NCBI RefSeq assembly: GCF_017948485.1
Contig: NZ_JAFFSX010000021.1
Span: forward strand, 143,276 to 207,275
Reading direction: 5' to 3'
Length of the DNA: 64,000 bases
DNA from: Streptomyces sp. GESEQ-35
Lineage (GTDB): Bacteria; Actinomycetota; Actinomycetes; Streptomycetales; Streptomycetaceae
Shown here: piece by piece, positions 36,555 to 44,998 of the stretch
Layout: each line of letters opens with the position of its first letter
How positions within the stretch are numbered: position 1 is the first letter of the stretch
The notes under the pieces: generated by a model
Told to the model about the DNA's origin: nothing
Seen by the model: only the letters and a program-made list of their open reading frames with translations
Databases searched by the model: none
Translations under genes and position numbers: made by a program

Positions 36555-36713
36555 GGGTTTGTCCTGTCCGCTGTCTATCCTCGATGCGCGGAACTGGCCG
36601 CCGTGCAGAGTTGTGCGAGCGCCGATGGGGCGGCTCGGTCCGATGAGTTCCGCGGCACAGTGGGGTCTACCTCTGCACGAGCGAAAGCTGCACACGAGTT
36701 CTGTGAGGGGACC

Positions 36714-37408
36714 ATGACCACCCATGCGCTACCACCCGTCGTCGACGCCGCAACCTGGGAGCGCCAACTCGAGGCGCTGCGTGCCCGGGAGAAGGCCGCG
36801 ACGCGGGAGCTTGACGCCATCGCCGCCGAACGTCGTCGCCTGCCGATGGTCGAGATGCCCGACTACAGCCTGGAGGCGAGGACGGCCCCGTTCGGCTGGC
36901 GGACGTCTTCGAAGGCAAGAGGCAACTGATCGTCTACAACCACATGTGGTTCGCCGGCAAGGAATGGCAGTGCCCGGGCTGCACGGGGTTCACCTCGCAG
37001 TACACCCGCCTGGAGTTCCTGGACAACTACGATGCGCGATTCGTCATCGTCACCCAGGGCCCGATCAAAGAGGCACTCGCCTATCGGCAGCGGGTCGGCA
37101 ACCAGATGACGTGGTACTCGACTGCCAACAGTTCCTTCGGAGCCGACGTCGGTGCACCGCCCGACGCAGGATTCGCGGTCAACGTGTTCCTGCGCGACGG
37201 CGGCACCGTCTATCGCACCTGGCACACCAACGGCCGGGGCACCGAACAGCTCAGTCACACCTTCCCGCTGATCGACGTCCTGCCGTACGGACGGCAGGAG
37301 GAGTGGCAGGACTCGCCCGAGGGCTGGCCTCAGTCGCCCACCTACAGCCGGTGGGCAACGTCCAAAGACATTGCTGCGCTCTACGGCCCGGGCTCCGGCG
37401 GCGGCTGA
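36714..37408 (+). pseudogene. DUF899 (thioredoxin-like) protein, one-base deletion
   Basis: ATG 36714 encodes LPPVVDAATWERQLEALRAR and RRRLPMVEMPDYSLE, the family's N-terminus. A frame change near 36875 (GGAGGCGAGG where GGAGGGCGAGG would stay in frame) leads to LADVFEGKRQLIVYNHMWF, CPGCTGFTSQYTRLEFL and the rest to 37408. The CPGC site fits the thioredoxin-like fold. The one-base loss in a G-run is the type of change that could be an assembly error. Function of the family is unknown. Confidence 0.7.
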
Positions 37409-37734
37409 ACGACCTGCATCACGGCCGGTGAGCGGGTGAACTCGGTGATGCTGCCGGTGCGCGACGGGTTGACCATCGCTCGGCGCCCCCGCAGCTGCCG
37501 GGACAAGTTGCTTACGCGCTGCTCGGCAGGGCCTCCTCGGGGTCTCTTCACGTGGCCACGCGAGCTCCCGGCGGTGTGGCACACCCGCCCACCCTGTGAT
37601 CGACATGGCGCTGGACGATAGTTCGTGGACAGCTCAACAGCGCATGAATGAAATGGGATGGCTGGAGACGCCAGATCCATACCGCGACCCGACGGGTCTG
37701 GACCATGGCTTCGTAGGTGGGAGCGGCCACCACT

Positions 37735-37800
37735 TGTCGACGAGTTTGAGCGGCACTTGTCGATTACCGAGCAGTGAAATGTCGATGAGAACTGACACCG
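37735..37800 (+). repeat. array of three TGTCGA repeats, possible transposon end
   Basis: TGTCGA occurs at 37735 (TGTCGACGAGTTTGAG), 37758 (TGTCGATTACCGAG) and 37780 (TGTCGATGAGAACTGA), at 22-23 bp spacing. A similar, inverted group lies at 63905-63980. Regularly spaced repeats of this kind are typical of the ends of TniA/TnsB-type transposons. The surrounding 37409-37856 gap has no gene. Confidence 0.45.
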
Positions 37801-37856
37801 CTCGGTGGCGGAGTCGACGTCTCTCCTCTGCTATCTGGTGATGCTGCGGTTGCTGT

Positions 37857-38444
37857 TCAGGATGTCTTCGGGGTTTGCCGCCCTCGCCGGTCCGCGTCCT
37901 GTCGGCGAAGGCCCTCGAGGATGACGTTCATCAGAGGCCGTGCTGTTGGCTCCCATTCATCTCGGTCCAGTCGGCCGAGGTAGGCGATGAGCAGGAGGAC
38001 CCCGCGGGCATCCACGTCCGTGCGGATGGAACCAGCTGCTTTCCCGGCGTCCAGCAGGTGGCTGAGAGCGCCTTCGATGGGGTTCTGGCTGTGGGCGACA
38101 AGGTCTTGCCACGCTGCCGGCTCGAGCGCCGCCAGGACGCCGTACTTGATCTCGGCGTAGTCGATCACTCGGTCGAGCCAGTGGCGCAGGGCTTCCATGG
38201 GTTCGTGTTCCGCCAGTAGCGCGGAGGCGGCGGTCACGAGTTCTTCGACGTCGCGCCGGTAGACCTCGGCGAGGAGCGCTTCGCGGTTGGGAAAGTTCCG
38301 GTAGAGCGTTCCCTGTCCCACACCGGCGCGCTTGGCGATCTCCTTGAGGTGGACGTGGTCGGACTCGGCGAGGGCTGCGCGGGCGGCCTCCACGATGCGG
38401 GTCCGGTTCTGCGCCGCGTCCGGACGGCGTGCCGGTGTGTTCAT
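37857..38444 (-). CDS. TetR-family transcriptional regulator
   Basis: A 195-residue repressor. The N-terminal helix-turn-helix reads RIVEAARAALAESDHVHLKE then IAKRAGVGQGTLYRNFPNRE, which is textbook TetR. The C-terminal ligand domain resembles the SCO4008-like group (YAEIKYGVLAAL, then HLLDAGKAAGSIRTDVDAR). ATG 38444. It is divergent from an SDR oxidoreductase, and two GGACA-type palindromes lie between them, so it probably represses both genes. Confidence 0.9.
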   Translation of the reverse strand: MNTPARRPDAAQNRTRIVEAARAALAESDHVHLKEIAKRAGVGQGTLYRNFPNREALLAEVYRRDVEELVTAASALLAEHEPMEALRHWLDRVIDYAEIKYGVLAALEPAAWQDLVAHSQNPIEGALSHLLDAGKAAGSIRTDVDARGVLLLIAYLGRLDRDEWEPTARPLMNVILEGLRRQDADRRGRQTPKTS

Positions 38445-38472
38445 AGGCGTCTCCTGACGTTCCGTCCATCAC

Positions 38473-38524
38473 AAGTGGACATGAGTCCGGTAGGGTGGGT
38501 CACGCACCGGACACGTGTCCACTT
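38473..38524. promoter_or_regulatory. paired TetR operators between the regulator and SDR genes
   Basis: GGACATGAGTCC (38477-38488) and the perfect palindrome GGACACGTGTCC (38509-38520) lie in the divergent gap. The wider arms 38473-38490 and 38507-38524 are also inverted repeats of each other (16 of 18 positions). The second site ends 16 bp before the SDR start and could block its translation or promoter. Confidence 0.7.
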
Positions 38525-38539
38525 TATCTGGAGGCAGTA

Positions 38540-39283
38540 GTGCCCTCTCTTCATGACAAGATCGTCGCGGTCACCGGAGCAAGCGGCGGCATCGGTGAAG
38601 CCACAGCCCGTCTCCTCGCCCAGCGCGGTGCCGCAGTCGTCCTCGCGGCGCGCCGCAGTGAGCGCATCGAGGCCATAGCGCAGGACATCCGGGAGGAGGG
38701 GGGCCGTGCTGCCACGTGCATCGTCGATGTCACCAAGGCCGAGGACCTGCGGCGCCTGGTCGCCACCACCGTCGATCGGTACGGCCGTATCGACGTACTG
38801 GTGAACAACGCTGGTATCGCCCCGATCAGCCCGATGGCCGACCTCGACACCGAGGGTTGGTCGGCAATGATCGACGTCAACCTTCGCGGCACTCTCAACG
38901 GCATCGCCGCCGCGTTGCCCGCCTTCCGCGAGCAGGGGTCGGGCCACCTGGTGAGCATCGTCTCCGTGGCCGGCCTGTCCGGCGTGTCCCCCTCGATGGC
39001 TGTCTACGCCGCGACCAAGAACGCGGTGCGCACCGTTCACGAGGGGCTGCGCAGGGAGTCCACCGACGGGGTGGTGCGCACGACAGCCATCTCGCCGGGA
39101 TACATCCGCACCGATCTTGCTGACTCCATGGCGGACCCGAACATCCGCGAGCAGACGCGCAAGAACATGGACGCGGTGGGCATCCCTGCGGCGGCGGTCG
39201 CCCGCGCGGTGGCCTTCGCCATCGAGCAGCCCAGCGACGTCGAGATCGGCGAGATCAACGTTCGCCCCACCGTCCAGGCGTGA
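38540..39283 (+). CDS. short-chain dehydrogenase/reductase
   Basis: A 247-residue classical SDR. The cofactor loop is TGASGGIG at residues 10-17; ARRSER after the second strand suggests NADP(H). NNAG, the catalytic Ser in SIVSVAG and the YAATK motif are all present. The C-terminus (DVEIGEINVRPTVQA) is typical of SDRs of the SDR-type short oxidoreductases regulated by TetR proteins. GTG 38540 with GGAGG upstream is chosen over the earlier open frame. Substrate unknown. Confidence 0.9.
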   Translation: MPSLHDKIVAVTGASGGIGEATARLLAQRGAAVVLAARRSERIEAIAQDIREEGGRAATCIVDVTKAEDLRRLVATTVDRYGRIDVLVNNAGIAPISPMADLDTEGWSAMIDVNLRGTLNGIAAALPAFREQGSGHLVSIVSVAGLSGVSPSMAVYAATKNAVRTVHEGLRRESTDGVVRTTAISPGYIRTDLADSMADPNIREQTRKNMDAVGIPAAAVARAVAFAIEQPSDVEIGEINVRPTVQA

Positions 39284-39435
39284 CACTTGCCGTCACCGGT
39301 CAAGTGAGACGGCCGCCAGCCGCTTGCACAACGCCACTGTCTGGCCGGGCGTCCCGACGAGCAGAACACAACTCCGGACCTGGCTCCCGGCCTCAACGGG
39401 AGCGACGCCTCTCGGTGAAGGAAGTCCCAGAGCGG

Positions 39436-39822
39436 TCAGCCTGCCGTGCCGTCCTGGGCAGCGGCCCGGGCTTGGGTTATGGCGAGGCGGTGCCAGTCGT
39501 GGATGTCGCTCAGTTCGCTCTGGAGCGCGAGGACGGGCGCGGTGATCGCCCGGTACTGTCGGTGGGTGTCCAAGGCAGCCTGATAGGCCGCGTTGGCCGG
39601 TCCCATGGCGTCGACGATCGAGCGACGTGTGGACTCGACCATGCGGAGTTGGCGGCGGACCGGCTCAAACTGCCTGTCGATGGAGTTGAGCCAGGCCGAG
39701 GTCCGCCTGATCGACTCCATGAAACCGGACAGGCCGATGTTGCCGCCCTGCTGCGGCTCCGCTTCCTGGCCGAAGGCTTCGTCGTCGCCTTCTTCTGCGC
39801 CGGGGCTGTCCTCGTCGTTCAT
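39436..39822 (-). CDS. hypothetical coiled-coil protein
   Basis: A 128-residue protein. The first 30 residues are acidic and disordered (DEDSPGAEEGDDEAFGQEAE); the rest is predicted helical (IRRTSAWLNSIDRQFEPVRR, then VLALQSELSDIHDWHRLAIT). ATG 39822 begins the acidic segment; the open frame upstream is basic and unlikely. No family is recognised. It lies convergent to the SDR gene. Confidence 0.5.
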   Translation of the reverse strand: MNDEDSPGAEEGDDEAFGQEAEPQQGGNIGLSGFMESIRRTSAWLNSIDRQFEPVRRQLRMVESTRRSIVDAMGPANAAYQAALDTHRQYRAITAPVLALQSELSDIHDWHRLAITQARAAAQDGTAG

Positions 39823-40053
39823 GGACTCATGATCCCGCCATCGGCGCGGGCGGGCACTCGTATTTGTGGCTGCGGGGCGCAGCATGCCAGGCCGTACGTA
39901 TGTGCCGGGGCGGTGAACCGACAACTCCAGCGAACGGTTCTCAGCGGAGGTTCAACGGCGCGATCGATGAGGCATGCGATTCGCCGGAATTGTCGCTCAC
40001 CGAATCGTGATCATGTCCTCAAGGCGCAATTCAAGCGAGCCGATGAGCGGAGC

Positions 40054-40075
40054 GAGCCCCGCGCCTGCGGGGCTC
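40054..40075. terminator. hairpin, probable terminator
   Basis: GAGCCCCGC (40054-40062) pairs with GCGGGGCTC (40067-40075) around GCCT. The perfect 9-bp stem is in non-coding sequence between the coiled-coil gene and the IS5 element, followed by a T-poor tract (TCGTCG). Confidence 0.5.
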
Positions 40076-40115
40076 TCGTCGCGTGACGAACCTCCGAACC
40101 GCATAGGGAGGAGCC

Positions 40116-40153
40116 GGGCTCGCCCATCTGCCGGCCAAGCGCTGGGCGAGCCC
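40116..40153. repeat. inverted repeat
   Basis: GGGCTCGCCCA (40116-40126) is perfectly complementary to TGGGCGAGCCC (40143-40153) with a 16-nt loop. It is in non-coding sequence and may be a second terminator or a small palindromic repeat. Confidence 0.5.
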
Positions 40154-40244
40154 GTAGGCCCATGAACAACGGTCCGCTCATCAGCCTCACCGCCATTGTT
40201 CTCCTCGCAGTAGGCAGAATCACAACTTATGTCGCTTAAAGGCG

Positions 40245-41089
40245 CTAACAAAGCCGTTGGACGTGGCGGTGGGTGATCAGGCAGACGGCGAGTCCGAGGA
40301 AGACTTCGTGGATGTCATCGCGGCGTTCCCAGCGGATGCGCAGGCGGCGGAAGCCGTGGAGCCAGGAGATTGTGCGCTCGACGACGTAGCGGAAGATGCC
40401 CAGGCCGGTTCCGTGGGGCTGGCCTCGCTCCGCGATCACCGGGCGGATCCCGCGCTGCCAGAGCAGGCGCCGGTACTTGTCGTGGTCGTAGCCGCGGTCG
40501 GCCAGCAGCGCATCCGGCCGTCGGCGCGGTCTGCCGACCCGGCCCCCGACGGCCGGGATCTTGTCGAGCAGCGGCAGGAGTTGGGTGACGTCGTTGCGGT
40601 TTCCGCCGGTCAGCGACACCGCGAGCGGGATGCCCTGCCTGTCGGCGATGAGGTGGTGTTTGCTGCCCGGTCGTGCGCGGTCGACCGGGCTGGGCCCGCT
40701 TTTGGGCCTCGCCGGGCCGCGCGGACGTGCGAGGAGTCGATCACCGCCCGGGACCAGTCCAGCTTGTCCTTCGAGCGCAGCTTCTCCAGTAGCACGACAT
40801 GGAGTTGGTCCCAGACGCCGGCCTCGATCCATGCGGCCAGCCGGCGCCAGCAGGTCATGCCCGAACCGAAGCCCAGTTCCTGGGGCAGGTACTCCCACTG
40901 GATGCCGGTGTGCAGGACGAACAGGATCCCGCACAGGGCTTGCCGGTCCGGCACCCGCGGGCGCCCCTCGACCAGTTTCGGACCTGGTTCGGGCAGCAAC
41001 GGCTCGATGAGCGACCACAGTTCATCCGACACGATCCACGGACGCGACTGACGTTTCCCCACAACCAGACCAACGAGCAGACAAGCCAA
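40245..41089 (-). CDS. IS5-family transposase made by -1 ribosomal frameshifting
   Basis: The first ORF (41089-40610) encodes WSLIEPLLPEPGPKLVEGRP and the core start WSRAVIDSSHVRAARRGPK. The second frame, -1 relative to it, continues SGPSPVDRARPGSKHHLIAD, NRNDVTQLLPLLDKIPAV, ADRGYDHDKYRRLL and VVERTISWLHGFRRLRIRWE to 40245. All DDE motifs are present across the two frames. The overlap contains CCCAAAA in the right register for a -1 slip. Many IS5 (IS427-group) elements use this device, so the transposase may be functional. Confidence 0.75.
40700..40706 (-). promoter_or_regulatory. CCCAAAA -1 frameshift heptamer
   Basis: On the minus strand the zero frame reads C CCA AAA, a canonical X XXY YYZ slippery heptamer. 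Slipping back one base moves the ribosome from the first transposase ORF exactly into the frame that carries the rest of the catalytic domain. Confidence 0.6.
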
Positions 41090-41124
41090 CAGTCACATGA
41101 TCAACCGCTTTTGTTAGAGCCAGT

Positions 41125-41306
41125 TACAGCAGCGATCGGAGTCGCGTCTCCCAATTGGCGGTCGAGTCGTCGCGGGGCTCCGGGCGGCCAAGTCCTTTGA
41201 GCCATACAACGGCTTCCCTGTGACAGCCATACCCAGAACCCCTGGGCCCTCTGATCTTACGAATGACCAGATCAGGCCCACGCCTTGAAAGGTAGGACCC
41301 CTTAGT
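41125..41306 (-). ncRNA. IS110-type left end, copy 3 (orphan)
   Basis: On the minus strand it begins TCCTACCTTTCA and matches copies 1 and 2 for about 180 bp. It ends at the IS5 element; no IS110 transposase follows. The hairpin arms on the plus strand are TCTGATC (41250-41256) and GACCAGA (41265-41271), with one G-U pair, around TTACGAAT (the inverse of ATTCGTAA in copy 1). Confidence 0.5.
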
Positions 41307-41406
41307 GGGCGGTTCGTGGGTCTTTGAGAGGATCTGTTGTCGCCTGATGGTGTGGCGGTGGGGCGGAATCTGCCGGTCCGCGGTTGTTGATCTGGTCATG
41401 TGATCG

Positions 41407-42259
41407 GGTGAGTGAACGCAAGCCGTATCCGAGTGACTTATCGGACGAGCAGTGGTTGTTGATCGAGCCGGTGATCACCGCGTGGAAGGACCGGCACCGC
41501 TCGGTCAGCGGCCATCAGGGCGCCTATACGACATGCGGGAGATCGTGAACGCGATCCTCTACCAGGGGCGGACCGGCTGCCAGTGGGCCTACCTCCCGCA
41601 CGACCTGCCGCAGAAGAGCGCGACCTACTACTACTTCGCCGCCTGGTGGGACGACGGAACCGACCAGGTCATCCATGAACTCCTGCGCTGCCAGGTCCGT
41701 GAACGCGCCCGCCGATTAGAGGACCCGACCCTGGTGGTCCTGGACACCCAGAGTGTCCATGTGGCCGCCGGGGTCTTTGCCGCCACGAGCGGCCACGATC
41801 CGGCCAAGCGGGTGCCCGGCCGCAAACGCGGACTGGCTGTGGACGTCCTCGGCCTGGTCATCGCGGTCGTCGTCCTCGCCGCGAACACCCACGACAACGC
41901 CGCGGCCATCATCCTGCTGGACCAGGTCGCCGAGCACGCCGGCAAAACCGTCCGCAAAGCCCTGGTCGACCAGGGATTCAAGAACCAGGTCGTCGTGCAC
42001 GGCGTCGGCCTGGGAATTTGACGTCGAGATCGTCGCACGCAACCCGCAGGACAAGGGGTTCGTGCCGCAGCCGAAGCAGTGGAGGGTCGAGCAGACCTAC
42101 GGGATCCTGATACTGCACCGGCGCCTGGTCCGCGACTACGAGCACCGCCCCTCTTCCTCCGCCTTCCGCGTCTACTGGGCGATGACCCACGTCATGACCC
42201 GACGCCTCACCGGCGCGAACGCACCCACCTGGCGCGAACCGCAGGCGGTGACCGCATGA
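41407..42259 (+). pseudogene. IS5-family transposase, two indels
   Basis: GTG 41407 starts YPSDLSDEQWLLIEPVITAW. Near 41530 a two-base insertion (GCCTATACGAC for GCCTACGAC) shifts the frame. The next frame covers DMREIVNAILYQGRTGCQWA, LVVLDTQSVHVAAGV, GRKRGLAVDVLGL and DQGFKNQVVVHGVGLGI. Near 42015 an extra T (GGAATTTGACG) creates a stop; removing it continues DVEIVARNPQDKGF and RRLVRDYEHRPSSSAFRVYW to 42259. All DDE blocks survive, so decay is recent or the indels are errors. Confidence 0.8.
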
Positions 42260-42654
42260 ACATCCAGCCCCTGCTCGACGCGCTGGACCTCCAGGAAGAC
42301 GCCGCCCGGGCCCAGGCCAACGACCTCCGCACACAGATCGGCGAATTGCAGACCCGGCTGCGGGAGGCCGAGTCGCACCTCGAGTACCTCGCGATCACCC
42401 GGAAGACCGTCACGGGCCTTGCCGACCGACTTCCGGCCGTCCCACCGGCCCTGCCCGAGCACCCTGACTACCCTCGCATCCTCGCCGTCTTCAACGAGGC
42501 GACCGGACCGCTGCGGGCCAAGGACATCTGCGAAGCCCTCGACCACAGCCTGCTGCCGAAGAACATTGAAGGCACCCGAGCCAAGTTGAAACGCCTGGTC
42601 AAACTCGGCATCCTCACCGAGGTCGACACTGGCAGCTTCGCCAGGAAGCAGTAA
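42256..42654 (+). CDS. IS5-associated accessory protein with coiled coil and winged-helix-like end
   Basis: A 132-residue protein whose ATG overlaps the transposase stop (ATGA). The N-terminal half is a coiled coil (LRTQIGELQTRLREAESHLE). The C-terminal half has FNEATGPLRAKDICEALDHS and RAKLKRLVKLGILTEVDTG, the pattern of a winged helix. Proteins of this kind occur downstream of this transposase type in Streptomyces and are probably part of the element. Its role, perhaps regulation or DNA-end binding, is not established. Confidence 0.7.
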   Translation: MNIQPLLDALDLQEDAARAQANDLRTQIGELQTRLREAESHLEYLAITRKTVTGLADRLPAVPPALPEHPDYPRILAVFNEATGPLRAKDICEALDHSLLPKNIEGTRAKLKRLVKLGILTEVDTGSFARKQ

Positions 42655-42759
42655 CCGGCCGAGCCCCGATTGGCTTCGTTCACGTCAAACAGCAGCCGTA
42701 TGGCCGCCTGTGCTCGTAAGAATGGCGGTCGTGCGGGTGGTGGGGATCAGTGGGCCTTG

Positions 42760-43848
42760 TCAGCCAGCCGCTGGGGTGAGGCTGGTGCGGTCGAACGGGC
42801 CACCGTGCGCGGCGGCGTACGCGATGGCGTCGTTGACGGCCTCGAGGCCGAACGGCCGGACTCGTTCGGGTGCGAGATCCAGAGTGCCCGAGGCGAGGAG
42901 CCGGATGATGCCGACATTGGCTGTGCGCGGGTACATCCACTGCCCGCGCACGGTTATTGAGTTGCGCATGATCCATGGGTACGGGAGTGCGAGGTCGTCG
43001 CCACCGAGCATGCCGACGCCGCCCATGAGGACGACGCGGCCGTACTCGCGGACGGTCATGGCCGCCGCGCGCGACGCCGAGCTGGGTGCGCTCGGCGGGA
43101 GCAGGTCGATCACGATGTCGATCGGGCCGTCGGCCGCCGCGGACATCGCCGCGCGGTCGGTGGCCTCGTCTCCGGTCAGCGGGACCGGGCGCAGCCGCGG
43201 ACCGAACCGGTCGGAGAGGAGGTCGAGCGCGGCCTGGTTGCGGCCCGGGGCGACCACGCGGCCCGCTCCCATCGCGAGCGCGACCGCGACCGCGCTGCTG
43301 CCGAGGTTGCCGCTGGCCCCGCTGACGAGCAGCGTCTCGCCGGCTGCCAGCCCGCCTGCCAGCAGCCCGCCGTAGGAGATGGCGTGCACGGTGAGTGCGG
43401 CCCAGCGGGCCGGATCGTCCCCTGCCACGGTGGGCAGCGGGAAGACGTTCTCCGTCGGGACCCGCATGAGCTCGGCGAACGAACCGTCGTGCAGGTACCG
43501 GGCGAGCCGCGCGCCGCCCTCGCCGCGCGAGCTCCAGCCCTGGAGCGTGATGTCGGGAGTCAGGGCGTCGTCCCGCGAGCGCACCGTCGAGTCGCACCAC
43601 ACCAGGTCGCCGACGCGCAGCCGGGTGGCGTCCGGGCCGACGTGGATGATCCGCCCCACGCCGCCGACACCGGGCACGACAGGAGGGACAAGGGGGTAGT
43701 TCCGCTTGCCGCCGAAGACCTCGGCCGCGTACGGCGCCACGCTAGCGGCGAGGACCTCGACCACTACCTCACCGCCCCCGGCCTCGGGGTCGGGCACCTC
43801 CCGCACCGTGAGCGGGGCGCCGAACTGCGTCAGAACTGCTGCTCGCAC
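42760..43848 (-). CDS. zinc-independent MDR oxidoreductase (quinone reductase-like)
   Basis: A 362-residue medium-chain dehydrogenase/reductase. GGGEVVVEVLAASVAPYAAE lacks the Cys and other ligands of the catalytic zinc, and the structural-zinc loop is also absent, as in quinone oxidoreductases. The Rossmann motif is LLVSGASGNLGSSAVAVALA. GTG 43848 with GGAGG upstream is chosen; the longer frame is poorly conserved in character. It is divergent from a LysR regulator, which probably controls it. The substrate is unknown. Confidence 0.85.
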   Translation of the reverse strand: MRAAVLTQFGAPLTVREVPDPEAGGGEVVVEVLAASVAPYAAEVFGGKRNYPLVPPVVPGVGGVGRIIHVGPDATRLRVGDLVWCDSTVRSRDDALTPDITLQGWSSRGEGGARLARYLHDGSFAELMRVPTENVFPLPTVAGDDPARWAALTVHAISYGGLLAGGLAAGETLLVSGASGNLGSSAVAVALAMGAGRVVAPGRNQAALDLLSDRFGPRLRPVPLTGDEATDRAAMSAAADGPIDIVIDLLPPSAPSSASRAAAMTVREYGRVVLMGGVGMLGGDDLALPYPWIMRNSITVRGQWMYPRTANVGIIRLLASGTLDLAPERVRPFGLEAVNDAIAYAAAHGGPFDRTSLTPAAG

Positions 43849-43949
43849 GTGATGACCTCCGTGTTCGTCCGTACTCGTGGGATCGACACTAGGAGCTGGG
43901 TGGGCATGCGGGAAGCGATGACCTGGCATTCGTGGTATGCGTATGCCGC

Positions 43950-44843
43950 ATGGACATCTCCAGCACGGGACTGCGGGTCCTGCGGCAGATCGCTGAGTCC
44001 GGCAGCTTCACCGCGGCAGCTGCCCGACTCGGCTACACGCAGTCAGCCGTCTCACGCCAGGCCGCCGCCCTCGAACGCAGCGTGGGCACCACCCTGTTCG
44101 AACGCCGCCCAGACGGGGTGCGGCTCACTCCCTCCGGCCTGACCCTGCTGCGGCACGCCCACACGGTCCTGGCCTCGCTCGCAGAGGCCGAGCGTGAGCT
44201 CACTGGCACCGTCCCGCGGACCGAACTGGTGCGGCTCGGGGTGTTCCTGAGCGCGGGCGCGGCGATCCTGCCCGCTGCCCTCGCACACCTCGCGGCGGCC
44301 GGCCAGCAGATCACGGTCACCACCAGCGAGGGCACCACGCCCACTCTGAGCCGGGCGCTGCGCGCCGGCTCACTCGACCTCGCCGTGCTGAGTTCCCGCC
44401 CACCCCACCGGCCCTTCGACGGCGACTCGCCGCGCCTGCACGTCGAGACCGTCGCGGACACCGAACTGGTCGTGGCGGTGCCGTCGACCGGAGAGTTCGC
44501 CGGACGCACCACGGTGCACGTCGACGAGCTGGTCGACGCCGCGTGGATCGCCACCCCGTCATCGAGCTCCGAGCCGCTGCTCGGCGTCTGGCCCGGCCTG
44601 CCCGGACGGCCTCGCGTCATCCACTCAGCGCGCGACTGGCTGACCAAGCTCCAGCTGGTCGCCGGCGGCTTCGGTGTGACGACGGTGCCGTCCCGGCTCT
44701 CACCGGTGCTGCCGCCCGGGGTGAGCCTGCTGCGCGTCGACGGCGCACCCCCCGAGATCCGCCGGGTGCTCGTGGCGCGCCTCCCCGGCCACCCCGCCCC
44801 GGCGATCACGGCCGTCACCCGAGCGATCACTTCGACCGCCTGA
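43950..44843 (+). CDS. LysR-family transcriptional regulator
   Basis: A 297-residue regulator. The N-terminal winged helix is classical: LRVLRQIAESGSFTAAAARL, GYTQSAVSRQAAALERSVGT, TLFERRPDGVRLTPSG. The periplasmic-binding-like effector domain follows (LRAGSLDLAVLSSRPPHRPF and VAGGFGVTTVPSRLSPVLPP). ATG 43950 is preferred over 43932 because it starts at the usual position before the helix-turn-helix. It is divergent from the MDR gene with about 100 bp between them. Confidence 0.9.
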   Translation: MDISSTGLRVLRQIAESGSFTAAAARLGYTQSAVSRQAAALERSVGTTLFERRPDGVRLTPSGLTLLRHAHTVLASLAEAERELTGTVPRTELVRLGVFLSAGAAILPAALAHLAAAGQQITVTTSEGTTPTLSRALRAGSLDLAVLSSRPPHRPFDGDSPRLHVETVADTELVVAVPSTGEFAGRTTVHVDELVDAAWIATPSSSSEPLLGVWPGLPGRPRVIHSARDWLTKLQLVAGGFGVTTVPSRLSPVLPPGVSLLRVDGAPPEIRRVLVARLPGHPAPAITAVTRAITSTA

Positions 44844-44893
44844 ACCGCCGCCAAGGCCGCGCACGATCGCGTGTACCCCTTTCCCCCTCACGG

Positions 44894-44998
44894 GTGGGCA
44901 CCGCGGTCACCGTCGGCCTGTTCTTCGCAGTACTGGCGATCGGCTTCGCCGTCGTCACGGCCCTGCACGTACTCCTCGCGCCCCGCGGCCGCGCATAA
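44894..44998 (+). CDS. possible small single-pass membrane protein
   Basis: GTG 44894 encodes 34 residues that are one hydrophobic helix (TAVTVGLFFAVLAIGFAVVT) ending LLAPRGRA. The membrane-helix character is clear, but there is no strong ribosome site, and it overlaps a small ORF on the other strand. It may be real or chance. Confidence 0.3.
   Translation: MGTAVTVGLFFAVLAIGFAVVTALHVLLAPRGRA

Larger units (their letters stand above)
40237..41122 (-). mobile_element. IS5-family insertion sequence with frameshifted two-ORF transposase
   Basis: Imperfect inverted ends GGCGCTAACAAAGCCG (left, from about 40237) and GGCTCTAACAAAAGCGG (right end, inverse) flank the transposase. The element is inserted at or beside the IS110 left-end fragment at 41125. 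The exact ends and target duplication are not certain. Confidence 0.7.

Noticed and set aside
39280..40086. 268-codon ORF after the SDR gene
   Set aside because: Antisense to the coiled-coil gene and without a ribosome site or domain.
40245..41089. IS5 transposase as a pseudogene
   Set aside because: The frame change occurs at a canonical CCCAAAA heptamer with all catalytic motifs kept, so programmed frameshifting is more likely.
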